Shown here: positions 36,943 to 46,440 of the stretch, in pieces
How the letters are laid out: every line of letters begins with the position of its first letter
How positions within the stretch are numbered: the first letter of the stretch is position 1
NCBI GenBank assembly: GCA_001552515.1
Contig: BCRI01000005.1
Span: 62,001-126,000, forward strand
Origin: Sphaerimonospora mesophila NBRC 14179 = JCM 3151
GTDB taxonomy: Bacteria; Actinomycetota; Actinomycetes; Streptosporangiales; Streptosporangiaceae
Length of the DNA stretch: 64,000 bases
Reading direction: 5' to 3'
The notes under the pieces: model-generated
Told to the model about the DNA's origin: nothing
The model's database searches: none
The model's input: the letters and a program-made list of their open reading frames with translations, nothing else
Position numbers and translations under genes: made by a program

Positions 36943-39297
36943 TCAGGAACGCTTCCAGAAGGCCCGCCGGCCGGGGGCGTTCGTGAGCGCGGTCAGCACG
37001 TCGATCACCCGCCGCAGCAGGTCGTCCGGCCGGGTGCCGGGCCGCTCCGCCCTCTCGAGCTCCTCGGCGAGGGCGGACAGCTCGGCGTGGTCGCCGGCCA
37101 GCTGGGCGATCACCCGCAGGCGGCTGCCCAGATCGGACAGGTAACGCCGCAGCTCCCGCTCGGGCAGCGACGTATGGACCGCCCGCAGCCGGGCCAGCTC
37201 CTCGGCCAGCAGCGGGCGCACGGCGTCGAGATCCGCCTCGGGCGAGGCAGGCGCGCTGGTCCCGCGGCCGACCGAGAACCCACGCTTTGCCCGGCGTGCC
37301 GGGCCTGCCGGAGCGTGCGGCGGCGGCGCGGCGGGGAACGCGGCGAACGCGATCGGGCCCTCGGCCATCGGGGCGGCGGCCGCCATCGGCATGACCCCTC
37401 CCAACGCCGTCGGGGCGCCCATGGGCATGTCCCAGCCGGACGGCGGCTCCACCGGCTGGATCACATGGTGCTCGGGACGGCCGTCCGCGCTCACCCGCGA
37501 GTCGACCGCCACGAACGCGGTGAAGCGGCACAGCACGCCGAACCGCAGCGATGCCGCCACGATCCGATCCTCCAGCGAGTGATCGCCTGCGGCGTACCGG
37601 TCCTCCAGCCGCCGCAGGTGCGCCCGGGCCCACACCGCCCGCGCCGCCGGACCGTCGGCGCGGTGGCCGGTCACCCGCCGCTCCCAGGGCTCGCCGTCGG
37701 CGGTGAGGCCGCGTACGGCCATCGCGCCGGACGGCCGTCCCCGATAGCGGCCGGAGACGGTGAGCGGCACGCCGGGGAAGAGCGATCCGGCGTCCGTGAC
37801 CGTGTCCGGGACGAGCTCGAAGCCCTCCGGATTCAGCGTGACGTCGGTGACGAGGGGCGCGCCGATCCTGCGGTGGATGTGCTCCATCGCCTCGTCGAGC
37901 CGGTCCTCCGACTCGACCAGCTCACAGCGGCCGCTGCCGAGCAGGGCGAGCCGGCCGAGAAAACCGGCGTTCACCGCCCGATCGATGCCCACCGTGTGCA
38001 CGCGTACGCCGCCGAGCCGTCCGCCGACGCGCTCCAGGATCTGGTCCTCGTTGCCCACCTGACCGTCGGTGACCAGGACGAGCACGCGGTCCCGCGCCCC
38101 GGCGCCGTCGTCGGCCCGCTCGCCGGCGTGCTCTTCGGGGGCGGCGTCGAGCAGGCCGAGCGCCTCCTCGATGGGGGTGAGCATCTCGGTCCCGCCGCGC
38201 GCCTCCAGCCGGGCCAGATGCTCGACGGCGCGGTAGCGGTCGCGGTCGGAGGCGTGCACCAGCCCGCCGGGGAAGGCCCGCTCGATCTCGGTGTCGAACG
38301 CCAGCACGGCGAAGCGGTCCCGGGCGGTCAGCGTGTCGACGATCCTGGCCGCCGCGCGCCGGGCCGCCACCATCTTCCAGCCCATCATGCTGCCGGACCG
38401 GTCGAGCAGCAGCACCACGTCGCGCGGTCTCGCCGCGGCCGTCGCGTCCGCCGGCGGCACCACGGTCAGCGTGAACGTGCCCTCATCGGCGTCGTCCGGG
38501 ACCAGGGCGAGAGCCGTCGAGGCGTCGAACGCCAGACGCAGGATGAAGTCGCGGTTCAGCCGCTCGCCGGGCCGCAGGCTGATCGTGTCACCCTCGTGGA
38601 CCACCTCGTGCAGGCTGGAGCGGATCTCCCGCAGGCCGAGCCCGGCCGGGTCCACCGTCACCGCGAGCGACAGCCGTACGGGATGGGGAAACCCCGGAAG
38701 CAGCACCGGCGGGGAGATCCGGGACGCGTCGGGCACCGCGTCGGTGTCCGCTGCCACGCCGCCCCCGGCCTGCGGCCCGTCCAGCGGGGCTCCGGGAACG
38801 TAGCGCGGCGCCACCACCAGCGGGAAGCGGAACTCGGCCGCGCCGTCTTCGTACGGCAGCGGCTGGCTCAGCGTGAGCCGTACCGTGACCCGCTCGCCCG
38901 GCCCGATGTTGCCGACCCGGATGGTGAAGACGTCGGGCCGGTCCTCCTCGGCGATCGCGGCCCGTCTGCCCTCGGCGAGCGCCCGATCGTAGTCGGCCCG
39001 CGCCCGCGCGCGCTCCTTCAGCACGCCGTCGATCACGCGGTCGTCGGCCTCCATGCGGAACTCGGTGACCGCCGCCCTCGACGGCAGCGGGAAGACGTAC
39101 GTCGCCTCGAGCGAGACGTCGTACGGGTTCCGGAACGTCTGCACCACGGCGACCCCGGCGACCAGCCCGGTCAGGCGGGCCGTGACGTCGACGCTGTCGA
39201 GCGGCAGATTGCCGCGTTCGGTCTCCAGGGCCCCGAGCCCGGCGTCCTGAGCCGGCCGGCACTCCTCCGGCCGCAGATGCGTGATGGGAATGGTCAT
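36943..39297 (-). CDS. VIT and vWA domain protein
   Basis: A 784-residue protein with an N-terminal VIT domain (about 20-160, with VVQTFRNPYDVSLEATYVFP), then a von Willebrand A domain (about 290-460) whose MIDAS is VLLLDRSGSMMGWK near 300. A tail of unknown fold includes a Pro/Ala-rich segment. No signal peptide is seen, so it probably acts in the cytoplasm. Bacterial VIT-vWA proteins have no settled function; inter-alpha-trypsin inhibitor heavy chains share the architecture. A MerR regulator gene lies 74 bp upstream on the same strand, so the two may be one unit. Confidence 0.87.
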   Translation of the reverse strand: MTIPITHLRPEECRPAQDAGLGALETERGNLPLDSVDVTARLTGLVAGVAVVQTFRNPYDVSLEATYVFPLPSRAAVTEFRMEADDRVIDGVLKERARARADYDRALAEGRRAAIAEEDRPDVFTIRVGNIGPGERVTVRLTLSQPLPYEDGAAEFRFPLVVAPRYVPGAPLDGPQAGGGVAADTDAVPDASRISPPVLLPGFPHPVRLSLAVTVDPAGLGLREIRSSLHEVVHEGDTISLRPGERLNRDFILRLAFDASTALALVPDDADEGTFTLTVVPPADATAAARPRDVVLLLDRSGSMMGWKMVAARRAAARIVDTLTARDRFAVLAFDTEIERAFPGGLVHASDRDRYRAVEHLARLEARGGTEMLTPIEEALGLLDAAPEEHAGERADDGAGARDRVLVLVTDGQVGNEDQILERVGGRLGGVRVHTVGIDRAVNAGFLGRLALLGSGRCELVESEDRLDEAMEHIHRRIGAPLVTDVTLNPEGFELVPDTVTDAGSLFPGVPLTVSGRYRGRPSGAMAVRGLTADGEPWERRVTGHRADGPAARAVWARAHLRRLEDRYAAGDHSLEDRIVAASLRFGVLCRFTAFVAVDSRVSADGRPEHHVIQPVEPPSGWDMPMGAPTALGGVMPMAAAAPMAEGPIAFAAFPAAPPPHAPAGPARRAKRGFSVGRGTSAPASPEADLDAVRPLLAEELARLRAVHTSLPERELRRYLSDLGSRLRVIAQLAGDHAELSALAEELERAERPGTRPDDLLRRVIDVLTALTNAPGRRAFWKRS

Positions 39298-39371
39298 GGC
39301 GTTTCTTCCCTTTCGCGGGTAAGGGGGCCGGGCAGCCGCCGTCCGGGCCGTGCGTGGCGGGACATGATCTG

Positions 39372-40052
39372 TCAGACACCCCCCAGGCCGAGTTCGGTGA
39401 GCGTGGCCAGCAGCGGCCCGGCCGCCCGGCCGATGGCGGCCAGCTCCTCCGGGGTCGGCGTGCGTCCTTCGAGCAGGACCGTCACCCCGGGCGCGAGCCG
39501 TACGCCGAACACCACGTCGAGCGATGCGTCAGACGTGACAGGTGCGGTCTCCGCCGCGGGTACGGCGGCCGCCGGCGTGGTGTCGCGGGCCCAGAAGCGG
39601 CCGCGGGCGGCGGCCGTGGGCGCGGTGGTTCTCGGTGTGGTGTTCGCGGGCGCGGTGTTCGCGGGTGTGGTGTTCGCGGGTGCGGTGTTCGCGGGTGCGG
39701 CGGGCGCGGGCGGCGGACCGGCCGGGAGAGCGGCGATCCGCTGGAGCACGGCGTCGGTGGCCCCGGCGAGCTCCGCCTGGATGGCGGCGATGGACAGGCC
39801 GTCGGCCTGACGGCGTTTCACCGCGACGAGCTGGAGCAGATGGCGCCGCCCGTAGAGCGCGACCCGGCCGCGGCGGGCGAGCGGCGGGTCGAGCAGGCCG
39901 ATCGTCGTGTACCACCGGATGAGCCGCTCGTTCGGCACCTCGCGGACGCGGCCGTCACCGCCGCCGGCCGGGCCGTCGACCCCCGCCCGAGGCGGGGTGA
40001 GCAGGGCCGTCGCCCGCTCCACCAGCTCGCCGATCGTCCACGTCTCGTCCAT
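39372..40052 (-). CDS. MerR-family regulator with repeat-encoded linker
   Basis: A 226-residue protein. The N-terminal MerR helix-turn-helix domain (TIGELVERATALL, then NERLIRWYTTIGLLDPP) spans about 5-105. It is followed by a low-complexity Ala/Pro/Asn/Thr linker made of PANTA/PANTT units and a C-terminal domain of about 70 residues with TLLEGRTPTPEEL-like sequence. The linker is coded by four 15-bp repeats beginning at 39640, 39655, 39670 and 39685. It probably controls the VIT-vWA gene downstream. ATG start. Confidence 0.8.
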   Translation of the reverse strand: MDETWTIGELVERATALLTPPRAGVDGPAGGGDGRVREVPNERLIRWYTTIGLLDPPLARRGRVALYGRRHLLQLVAVKRRQADGLSIAAIQAELAGATDAVLQRIAALPAGPPPAPAAPANTAPANTTPANTAPANTTPRTTAPTAAARGRFWARDTTPAAAVPAAETAPVTSDASLDVVFGVRLAPGVTVLLEGRTPTPEELAAIGRAAGPLLATLTELGLGGV

Positions 40053-40070
40053 GCCTCCACACTGACACTG

Positions 40071-41030
40071 TCACGATGACACTGTCAACGTCTCTGCCTG
40101 TCCGTCGCCGGTGAGTTTCAGCGTCCAGACCTGGTCGACGACCGGGTGGCCGTTCTCCTCGTTCGCCCGCTCCTCGACGAGTTCGAACCCGGCCGCCTGG
40201 TAGATCCTTCTGGCGCCGGCCAGGATGTCCCTCGTCCACAGCGTGATCTGTGGATATCCGGCGCGCCGGGCGAAGTCCAGGCATTCGCCGACCAGCCGCC
40301 GTCCGATCCCCATGCCCCGTGCGTGCGGTTCGACCAGCAGCAACCTGAGCTGGGCCGTCTCGTCGTCCTTGCGCACACAGAAGACGCAGCCGACCGGCTC
40401 GCCGCCGATCTCGGCGATCCAGCCCGCCTCCCGACGCGGGTCGTGATGGTCGGCGTAGTCGGCCACGACCCTGGCGACCAGGGCCTCGAAGGCCATGCCC
40501 CAGCCGTACTCCTCGCTGTAGAGCGCGCCATGCCGGTGCACCACCCACCCGAGGTCGCCCGGGCGCGGCGCCCTGATGACGTACGGCTCACGCCGCTCGG
40601 CCGGCTCCAGGGTCTCGCGGATGGCGGCCATGCTCGTGAGCAGGCGGTGCCGCTCCGCACCGGTCAGGTCGCCCAGCATGGCCTCGATCTCGGCGGCCGA
40701 GCGTGCGTCGAGCGTGCGGTACGCCTCCAGGCCGCCGTCCGTGAGCCTGACGACCTGGCGCCGGCCGTCCTCGGCCGACCGTTCACGCAGGACGAGTCCC
40801 TCCGCCTCGAACTTGGCCAGGATCCGGCTCAGGTAACCGGGGTCGAGGCCGAGGAGCTCCCTGATGAGGACCGCGTCGGCCGCCCCTCGAGTGCCGAGTT
40901 CGAACAGCACCCTGGCCTCCGTCAGCGAGTAGGGGGTGTCCAGCAGGCCGGCCCCGAGCACGCCGATCACTTCGGTGTAGAAACGGTTGAAGCCGCGGAT
41001 CTCCGCCACCGGGTCCATCGTCGCCTCCAA
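40071..41030 (-). CDS. MarR-type HTH fused to GNAT acetyltransferase
   Basis: A 319-residue fusion. A MarR winged helix spans about 10-145 (LIRELLGLDPGYLSRILAKF as recognition region), and a GNAT domain about 155-310 has the acetyl-CoA loop VEPHARGMGIGRRLVGE near 245. Such fusions are widespread, with unknown acetyl acceptors. A 21-bp palindrome sits 2 bp upstream of the start, so autoregulation is very likely. ATG 41030, or ATG 41018 in frame (MDPVAEI). Confidence 0.87.
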   Translation of the reverse strand: MEATMDPVAEIRGFNRFYTEVIGVLGAGLLDTPYSLTEARVLFELGTRGAADAVLIRELLGLDPGYLSRILAKFEAEGLVLRERSAEDGRRQVVRLTDGGLEAYRTLDARSAAEIEAMLGDLTGAERHRLLTSMAAIRETLEPAERREPYVIRAPRPGDLGWVVHRHGALYSEEYGWGMAFEALVARVVADYADHHDPRREAGWIAEIGGEPVGCVFCVRKDDETAQLRLLLVEPHARGMGIGRRLVGECLDFARRAGYPQITLWTRDILAGARRIYQAAGFELVEERANEENGHPVVDQVWTLKLTGDGQAETLTVSS

Positions 41031-41032
41031 AA

Positions 41033-41053
41033 ATCTTTGACTCAGTCAAAGAT
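41033..41053. promoter_or_regulatory. MarR operator palindrome
   Basis: A perfect 21-bp inverted repeat, ATCTTTGACT-C-AGTCAAAGAT, lies immediately before the MarR-GNAT start codon. The length and the TTGACT/AGTCAA core fit a MarR dimer site. TTTGAC also resembles a -35 element on the minus strand, so binding would block the promoter (inference). Confidence 0.78.
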
Positions 41054-41166
41054 AGTTCGAGGGCGGTCCGATGGGCCAGGCGTTTTCGCGACCCGTGTCT
41101 CCCAGGTTGTGGGGCGACGTCAGGTCGAGCGGCCCGTGTTCGCCCCGCCGGCCCGGCCCGCCTTCC

Positions 41167-42705
41167 TCAATCGGCCCAGTCACGGGCCCGCTCGACCGCG
41201 CGCTTCCATCGGGCGTAGCCCGTGCCGTCGTCCGGGCCGGGCTCGAAGCGGCGGTCGAGCCGCCAGGTCTCGCGCAGTTCCTCGGGCGAGGACCAGACGC
41301 CCGCGCCCAGTCCCGCGAGGAACGCCGCGCCGAGGGCCATCGTCTCCTGGACGACCGGCCGCTCGACCGGCGTGCCCAGCTGGTCGGCCTGCAGGCGCAT
41401 GAGCAGGTCGTTGCCGCTGGCGCCGCCGTCGGCCTTCAGCACCGCCGTCTCCACGCCCATCTCCCGGATGGCCTCGACGATGTCGCGCACCTCGAACGTG
41501 ATCGCGTCGAGGGTGGCCCGCACCAGATGGGCGGCCCGGGTGCCGCGGGTGATGCCGAGGATGGTCCCCCGGGCGTCGGGGTCCCAGTACGGCGCGCCGA
41601 GCCCGGTCAGGGCGGGCACGAACACGACCCCGCCGGAGTCGGGCACGCTCGCGGCGGCGAACTCCGAGTCGGCCGCGGCCTGGATCAGCCCGAGTCCGTC
41701 GCGCAGCCACTGGACGGCCGCTCCCGTGACGAAGATCGACCCCTCCAGAGCGTAGGTCATCTCGCCGGAGGGCGCCTGCCAGGCGACGGTGGTCAGCAGC
41801 CCGGCGTGCGACCTGACGATCCGCCCGCCGGTGTTGACCAGGATGAACGAGCCGGTGCCGTACGTGCACTTGATGTCGCCGGGGGAGAAGCAGGTCTGGC
41901 CGAACAGCGCCGCCTGCTGGTCGCCCGCCACGCCGGTGATCGGCAGGTCGAGCCCGAGGAACGCCTCGGGCGAGGTCCGTCCGATCTCCCCATAGTTCGG
42001 CACGATCCGCGGCAGCGCGGCGGACGGCACGCCGAACAGGTCGCACAGCTCCGCCGACCACTCGCCGGCGGCGATGTCGTAGAGCAGGGTCCTGGAGGCG
42101 TTGGACGGATCGGTGACGTGCCGGGCGCCGCCGGTGAGCCGGGCGATCAGGTAGGAGTCGACGGTGCCGAGGGCGACCTCCCCGGTCGCCGTCCTCTTCC
42201 AGGCGCGCGGGTCGTTCTCCGCCAGCCAGGTCAGCTTCGTGCCGGTGAAGTAGGGGTCGAGGCGGAGCCCGGTGAGCTCGGACACCCGCGGCTCGTGCTC
42301 CCGCATGCGCTCGCAGACCGCGGTCGTGCGCCGGTCCTGCCAGACGATCGCGCGGCGCGGCGCGGCCAGCGTGGCGCGGTCCCACAGCACGGCGGTCTCC
42401 CGCTGGTTGGTGATCCCGACGCAGCACGGCCGGGTGGTCGCGGCGTCCAGGGCCGTACGGCAGGCCGCGAGCGTCGCCTGCCAGATCTCCTCCGGCACGT
42501 GCTCGACCCAGCCGGGATGAGGGAAGTGCTGGGCGAACTCCTCATACCCCCGGCCGTCGATCCGCCCGTCGGCGGTGACGACGAGAGCGGTGACCCCGGT
42601 GGTGCCGGCGTCGATGGCCAGCACGCTCGCTTCGCGCCCATCGTGGGAGACTGAATGGTGAAGGGCCGGTCGGGTAGGGGTGCTGGCCGTGGTGAGTTCG
42701 GTCAC
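41167..42705 (-). CDS. glpK: Glycerol kinase
   Basis: A 512-residue FGGY-family kinase that converts glycerol to glycerol 3-phosphate. It has an N-terminal DAGTTGVTALVV phosphate loop, NQRETAVLWDR, TYGTGSFILVNTGG (adenosine site) and a GGASGNDLLMRLQADQL C-terminal block, all typical of GlpK. GTG 42705 is chosen, with GAGG upstream; about 25 residues precede the conserved core. The frame continues 308 codons into antisense of pfkA. It is divergent from pfkA with 111 bp between. Confidence 0.9.
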   Translation of the reverse strand: MTELTTASTPTRPALHHSVSHDGREASVLAIDAGTTGVTALVVTADGRIDGRGYEEFAQHFPHPGWVEHVPEEIWQATLAACRTALDAATTRPCCVGITNQRETAVLWDRATLAAPRRAIVWQDRRTTAVCERMREHEPRVSELTGLRLDPYFTGTKLTWLAENDPRAWKRTATGEVALGTVDSYLIARLTGGARHVTDPSNASRTLLYDIAAGEWSAELCDLFGVPSAALPRIVPNYGEIGRTSPEAFLGLDLPITGVAGDQQAALFGQTCFSPGDIKCTYGTGSFILVNTGGRIVRSHAGLLTTVAWQAPSGEMTYALEGSIFVTGAAVQWLRDGLGLIQAAADSEFAAASVPDSGGVVFVPALTGLGAPYWDPDARGTILGITRGTRAAHLVRATLDAITFEVRDIVEAIREMGVETAVLKADGGASGNDLLMRLQADQLGTPVERPVVQETMALGAAFLAGLGAGVWSSPEELRETWRLDRRFEPGPDDGTGYARWKRAVERARDWAD

Positions 42706-42816
42706 GTAACCTCGCTTTGGTCTATACCAATGTCGGTAGGCTGGTGCAGAATGCGGTGCGTCGACACGGCGTGCCGCACCAGTCTGGCCGTGTATTCCCT
42801 TATGGAGGAACCCGTC

Positions 42817-43842
42817 ATGCGCATTGGAGTCCTTACCGGAGGCGGCGACTGCCCCGGGCTGAACGCGGTCATCCGCGCCGTCGTCCGCAAGGGCATCGGC
42901 GTGTACGGGCACGAGTTCGTCGGATTCCGCGACGGCTGGCGCGGGCCCCTCGAGGGCGACACCATGCCGCTCGACATCCAGGCGGTCCGGGGGATCCTGC
43001 CGCGGGGCGGGACCATCCTCGGTTCCTCGCGCACCAACCCGATCAAGATCGACGGCGGCGTCGACCGGATCAAGGAGAACCTGGCCGAGGGCGGGATCGA
43101 CGCGCTGATCGCGATCGGCGGCGAGGACACCCTGGGCGTCGCCAAGCAGCTCTTCGACCGCGGGGTGAAGGTCGTCGGCGTGCCCAAGACGATCGACAAC
43201 GACCTCAACGCCACCGACTACACCTTCGGCTTCGACACCGCCGTCAACATCGCCATGGAGGCCATCGACCGCCTCCACACCACGGCGGAGTCCCACCACC
43301 GCGCGCTGATCTGCGAGGTCATGGGCCGTCACGCGGGGTGGATCGCGCTGTACGCCGGCATGGCCGCCGGGGCGAACGTCATCCTCATCCCGGAGAAGCC
43401 GTTCGACATCGAGAAGGTCTGCGCCTACGTCGAGTCCCGGTTCAAGACGAGGTACGCCCCGATACTGGTCGTCGCCGAGGGGGCGCATCCCCTTGAGGGC
43501 CAGATGGAGTTGCAGAGCGGCGAGCTCGACGCGTTCGGCCACGTACGGCTCGGCGGCATCGGGGAGATGCTCGCCAAGGAGATCGAGAAGCGCACCGGCA
43601 AGGAGGCCAGGACCACGGTCCTCGGCCACATCCAGCGGGGCGGCACGCCGTCGGCGTCCGACCGCGTGCTCGCCACCCGGTTCGGCCTCGGCGCGATCGA
43701 CGCGGTCAACGAGGGCGACTTCGGCAAGATGGTCGCCCTGCGCGGCACGGACATCATCCGGGTCGGCCTCGACGAGGCCACCGCCGAGCTGAAGACCGTG
43801 CCGGTCTCCCGCTACGAGGAGGCCGAGGTCTTCTTCGGCTGA
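42817..43842 (+). CDS. pfkA: Group III 6-phosphofructokinase, probably PPi-dependent
   Basis: A 341-residue phosphofructokinase. Motifs are TGGGDCPGLNAVIR, IAIGGEDTLG and VGVPKTIDNDLNATDYTFG. Residues equivalent to 104 and 124 of the E. coli enzyme are Asp104 and Lys124, the pair associated with PPi-dependent enzymes; ATP-type enzymes have Gly104. Catalytic TIDND is intact. ATG 42817 follows GGAGGA; an upstream in-frame extension has no similarity. It acts in glycolysis and can run in reverse if PPi-dependent. Confidence 0.9.
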   Translation: MRIGVLTGGGDCPGLNAVIRAVVRKGIGVYGHEFVGFRDGWRGPLEGDTMPLDIQAVRGILPRGGTILGSSRTNPIKIDGGVDRIKENLAEGGIDALIAIGGEDTLGVAKQLFDRGVKVVGVPKTIDNDLNATDYTFGFDTAVNIAMEAIDRLHTTAESHHRALICEVMGRHAGWIALYAGMAAGANVILIPEKPFDIEKVCAYVESRFKTRYAPILVVAEGAHPLEGQMELQSGELDAFGHVRLGGIGEMLAKEIEKRTGKEARTTVLGHIQRGGTPSASDRVLATRFGLGAIDAVNEGDFGKMVALRGTDIIRVGLDEATAELKTVPVSRYEEAEVFFG

Positions 43843-43878
43843 TCCGCTGATCCGCTGATCCGCTGATCTCGAGACGCT

Positions 43879-43919
43879 CCCGACGGCCGGGCGGTGGGTC
43901 CCACCGCCCGGCCGTCGGG
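43879..43919. terminator. pfkA terminator hairpin
   Basis: Arms of 20 bases, 43879-43898 and 43900-43919, are perfect complements (CCCGACGGCCGGGCGGTGGG and its reverse), leaving a minimal loop after the innermost pairs open. It lies downstream of pfkA and upstream of thiI. Just before it, an 8-bp unit CTGATCCG is repeated three times from the pfkA stop. Confidence 0.75.
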
Positions 43920-43990
43920 TGATCGGACCTCGCCGCGCGGACTAAAGTGGTGGGCTCGTGCGTTGTGCTCTGCCGGAGGTAGGTGAAGCG

Positions 43991-45205
43991 ATGTCAGTGT
44001 CGGCCGGGTCGGTCCTGGGTGAGCCGTGTGTGCTGCTCAAGCTGGGCGAGGTGGTCCTCAAGGGCAGGAACCGCGAGCTCTTCGAGACGCGACTGCGGTC
44101 GAACATCAAGGGCGCGCTCAAGGACTACCGCGTCGAGGTCCGCCAGCGGCACGGCGTGATCGCGATCTTCTTCCCGGAGGGTACCGACGACGAGGTCGCC
44201 GAGGCCGTCGCCCGGAGGGTGTCCGACGTGCCCGGCATCGTGCTGGTCCACCTCGCCCGGCGGGTGGCCAAGGACCCGGAGGCCATCACCAAGGCGGCCA
44301 TCGAGCTGATCAAGGACTCCGCCGAGGTGGCCAGGAAGGCGCGCTTCGCCGTACGGTCGCGGCGCAGGGACAAGCGGTTCCCGCTGCGGTCCAACGAGCT
44401 CGACCGCCTCGTCGGCGGCACGATCAACGACACGTACGGCCTGCCGGTCGATCTCAGCGACCCCGAGCTGACCGTGCACATCGAGGTGGACAGGGACGAG
44501 GCGTTCCTGTTCACCGGGGGCCTGCCCGGCCAGGGCGGCCTGCCGGTCGGCTGCAGCGGGCGGGCGCTGGCGCTGCTGTCGGGCGGCATCGACTCGCCGG
44601 TGGCGGCCTACCGGATGATGCGCCGGGGCCTGCGGGTGGACTTCCTGCACTTCTCCGGCATCCCGTTCACCACCTCCGAGTCGATCTACAAGGCGTACGC
44701 TCTCGTACGCAACCTGGACCGCTTCCAGGGCAAGTCGCGCCTGTGGGTGGTGCCGTTCGGCAAGGCCCAGCAGTCGATCAAGGTCTCCGGGCAGGACCGC
44801 CTCGCGGTGATCGCGCAGCGGCGGCTGATGCTGAAGACCGCCGAGGAGGTGGCGCACCGCATCCGCGCCGAGGCGCTCATCACCGGTGACTCGCTCGGCC
44901 AGGTCTCCTCCCAGACGCTCACCAACATCACGGCCCAGGACAACGCGGTCGACCTGCCGGTGCTGCGGCCGCTCATCGGCCTGGACAAGACCGAGATCAT
45001 GGCGGAGGCACGGCGGATCGGGACCCTGGCGATCTCCGAGCTGCCCGACGAGGACTGCTGCACGCTGCTCGCCCCCCGCTCGGCCGAGACCCGGGCCAAG
45101 ATCGAGGATCTCAAGCAGATCGAGCGGCGCCTGGACGCCGAGGATCTCGCCGTCCAGCTCGCGGACTCGATCCGCCCCTACAAGCTGGACGACTTCCAGC
45201 AGTGA
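43991..45205 (+). CDS. thiI: tRNA 4-thiouridine synthase ThiI
   Basis: A 404-residue ThiI: ferredoxin-like and THUMP RNA-binding domains (about 1-170) followed by an adenylating PP-loop domain with ALLSGGIDSPVAAYRMMRRG and ITGDSLGQVSSQTLTN. There is no C-terminal rhodanese domain, so sulfur must come from another carrier. The DEDCCTLLAP motif is present. It makes s4U8 in tRNA and may serve thiamin thiazole synthesis. ATG 43991 with a GGAGG Shine-Dalgarno is chosen over an in-frame GTG 33 bases upstream. Confidence 0.9.
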   Translation: MSVSAGSVLGEPCVLLKLGEVVLKGRNRELFETRLRSNIKGALKDYRVEVRQRHGVIAIFFPEGTDDEVAEAVARRVSDVPGIVLVHLARRVAKDPEAITKAAIELIKDSAEVARKARFAVRSRRRDKRFPLRSNELDRLVGGTINDTYGLPVDLSDPELTVHIEVDRDEAFLFTGGLPGQGGLPVGCSGRALALLSGGIDSPVAAYRMMRRGLRVDFLHFSGIPFTTSESIYKAYALVRNLDRFQGKSRLWVVPFGKAQQSIKVSGQDRLAVIAQRRLMLKTAEEVAHRIRAEALITGDSLGQVSSQTLTNITAQDNAVDLPVLRPLIGLDKTEIMAEARRIGTLAISELPDEDCCTLLAPRSAETRAKIEDLKQIERRLDAEDLAVQLADSIRPYKLDDFQQ

Positions 45206-45243
45206 CGGGGACCTCCACCGGGATCGAGGGAGCGAGGACCGCA

Positions 45244-45272
45244 CGCGAAGCCCGCGAGGAGCGGGCTTCGCG
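45244..45272. terminator. Bidirectional hairpin between thiI and the DAHP synthase gene
   Basis: A perfect 12-bp stem CGCGAAGCCCGC (45244-45255) with its complement (45261-45272) and a GAGGA loop. It lies between convergent genes and could end both transcripts. Confidence 0.72.
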
Positions 45273-45347
45273 GCGGACCGGAACCTCCTCCCGGCCTGGC
45301 GGCCGGGCTTGACCAGGGTGTGATCTCGCCACGCCGGGCGGGGTGCT

Positions 45348-46400
45348 CTAGACGGGCGTCGCGGCGGTGGACAGCTCGGGGGAGACCGTGAGGGCGCGGT
45401 TCACCAGTGGCGGGAAGTCGCGCACGACGGTGGCGAGCTCGGCCAGGTCGGCGTCGACCAGGGCCTGCGGGCCGTCGCACAGCGCCTGCTCGGGGTTGGG
45501 GTGCACGTCGATGATCAGGCCGTCGGCGCCGATCGCGATCGCGGCCCGGGTCAGCGGCAGCACGAGATCGCGCCGGCCGCCCGAGTGCGACGGGTCCACG
45601 ATCACCGGCAGGTGCGACAGCCGCTGCACCACGGGCACGGCCGAGATGTCCAGGGTGTTGCGGGTCGCGGTCTCGTAGGTCCGGATGCCGCGCTCGCACA
45701 GGACGATGTCGAGGTTGCCACGCTGGGCGATGTACTCGGCCGCCATCAGCCACTCCTCGATGGTCGCCGTCATGCCCCGCTTGAGCATCACCGGCTTGCC
45801 GGCCGCGCCCACGGCCTGCAGCAGCGCGAAGTTCTGCGCGTTGCGGGTGCCGACCTGCAGCATGTCGGCGTACGACGCCACCAGCTCCACGTCATGGGCG
45901 TCCACGACCTCGGTGACGATCGGCAGGCCGGTCTCCTCGCGCACGTCGGCAAGAATGCGCAGGCCCGCCTCGCCCAGCCCCTGGAAGGCGTACGGCGAGG
46001 TGCGCGGCTTGTAGGCGCCCCCGCGCAGCAGTGTCGCACCGGCGGCCTTGGCCATCCTGGCCGCCTCCAGCGTCTGCTGCGGGGTCTCCACCGCGCACGG
46101 CCCCGCGATCAGCGTCACCGTGTCCGGCCCGATGGGCACGCCGCCGACCCGCACCGTCGTCCGCTGGGCATGGTTGTCCCGGCTCACCAGCTTGTACGGG
46201 GCGGACACGCGCACCACGTCGGCCACACCGCTCATGCCGCGCAGGTTCAGCGTCGTGAACTGCTCGACGTCGCCGATCAGCCCGATGATCGTACGGCTCA
46301 CGCCCCGGCTGGCGAAGGCCTCGCCCCCGGCCGTGGCGACGAGCTCGACGATCGCGTCGACGTCGTCCTGCGTGGCCTCGGGGGCCATGACGATGACCAT
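45348..46400 (-). CDS. aroF: 3-Deoxy-7-phosphoheptulonate synthase (AroF/type I-beta)
   Basis: A 350-residue DAHP synthase, joining PEP and erythrose 4-phosphate, first step of aromatic amino-acid synthesis. An N-terminal ferredoxin-like regulatory region (about 1-95) precedes the barrel with [28 protein letters not shown] and [18 protein letters not shown] 46400 with AAGGAG on the coding strand. A hairpin and an aromatic-rich leader peptide stand upstream, so attenuation by aromatic aminoacyl-tRNA supply is likely. The long frame upstream of 46400 is the leader in another register. Confidence 0.92.
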   Translation of the reverse strand: MVIVMAPEATQDDVDAIVELVATAGGEAFASRGVSRTIIGLIGDVEQFTTLNLRGMSGVADVVRVSAPYKLVSRDNHAQRTTVRVGGVPIGPDTVTLIAGPCAVETPQQTLEAARMAKAAGATLLRGGAYKPRTSPYAFQGLGEAGLRILADVREETGLPIVTEVVDAHDVELVASYADMLQVGTRNAQNFALLQAVGAAGKPVMLKRGMTATIEEWLMAAEYIAQRGNLDIVLCERGIRTYETATRNTLDISAVPVVQRLSHLPVIVDPSHSGGRRDLVLPLTRAAIAIGADGLIIDVHPNPEQALCDGPQALVDADLAELATVVRDFPPLVNRALTVSPELSTAATPV

Positions 46401-46440
46401 GATCACTCCTTCTTCTGACGAACATCGCTGTGACAAACAG

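Noticed and set aside
45206-45243. Possible tRNA or small RNA after thiI
   Set aside because: The only structure is the perfect 12-bp terminator-like hairpin at 45244-45272.
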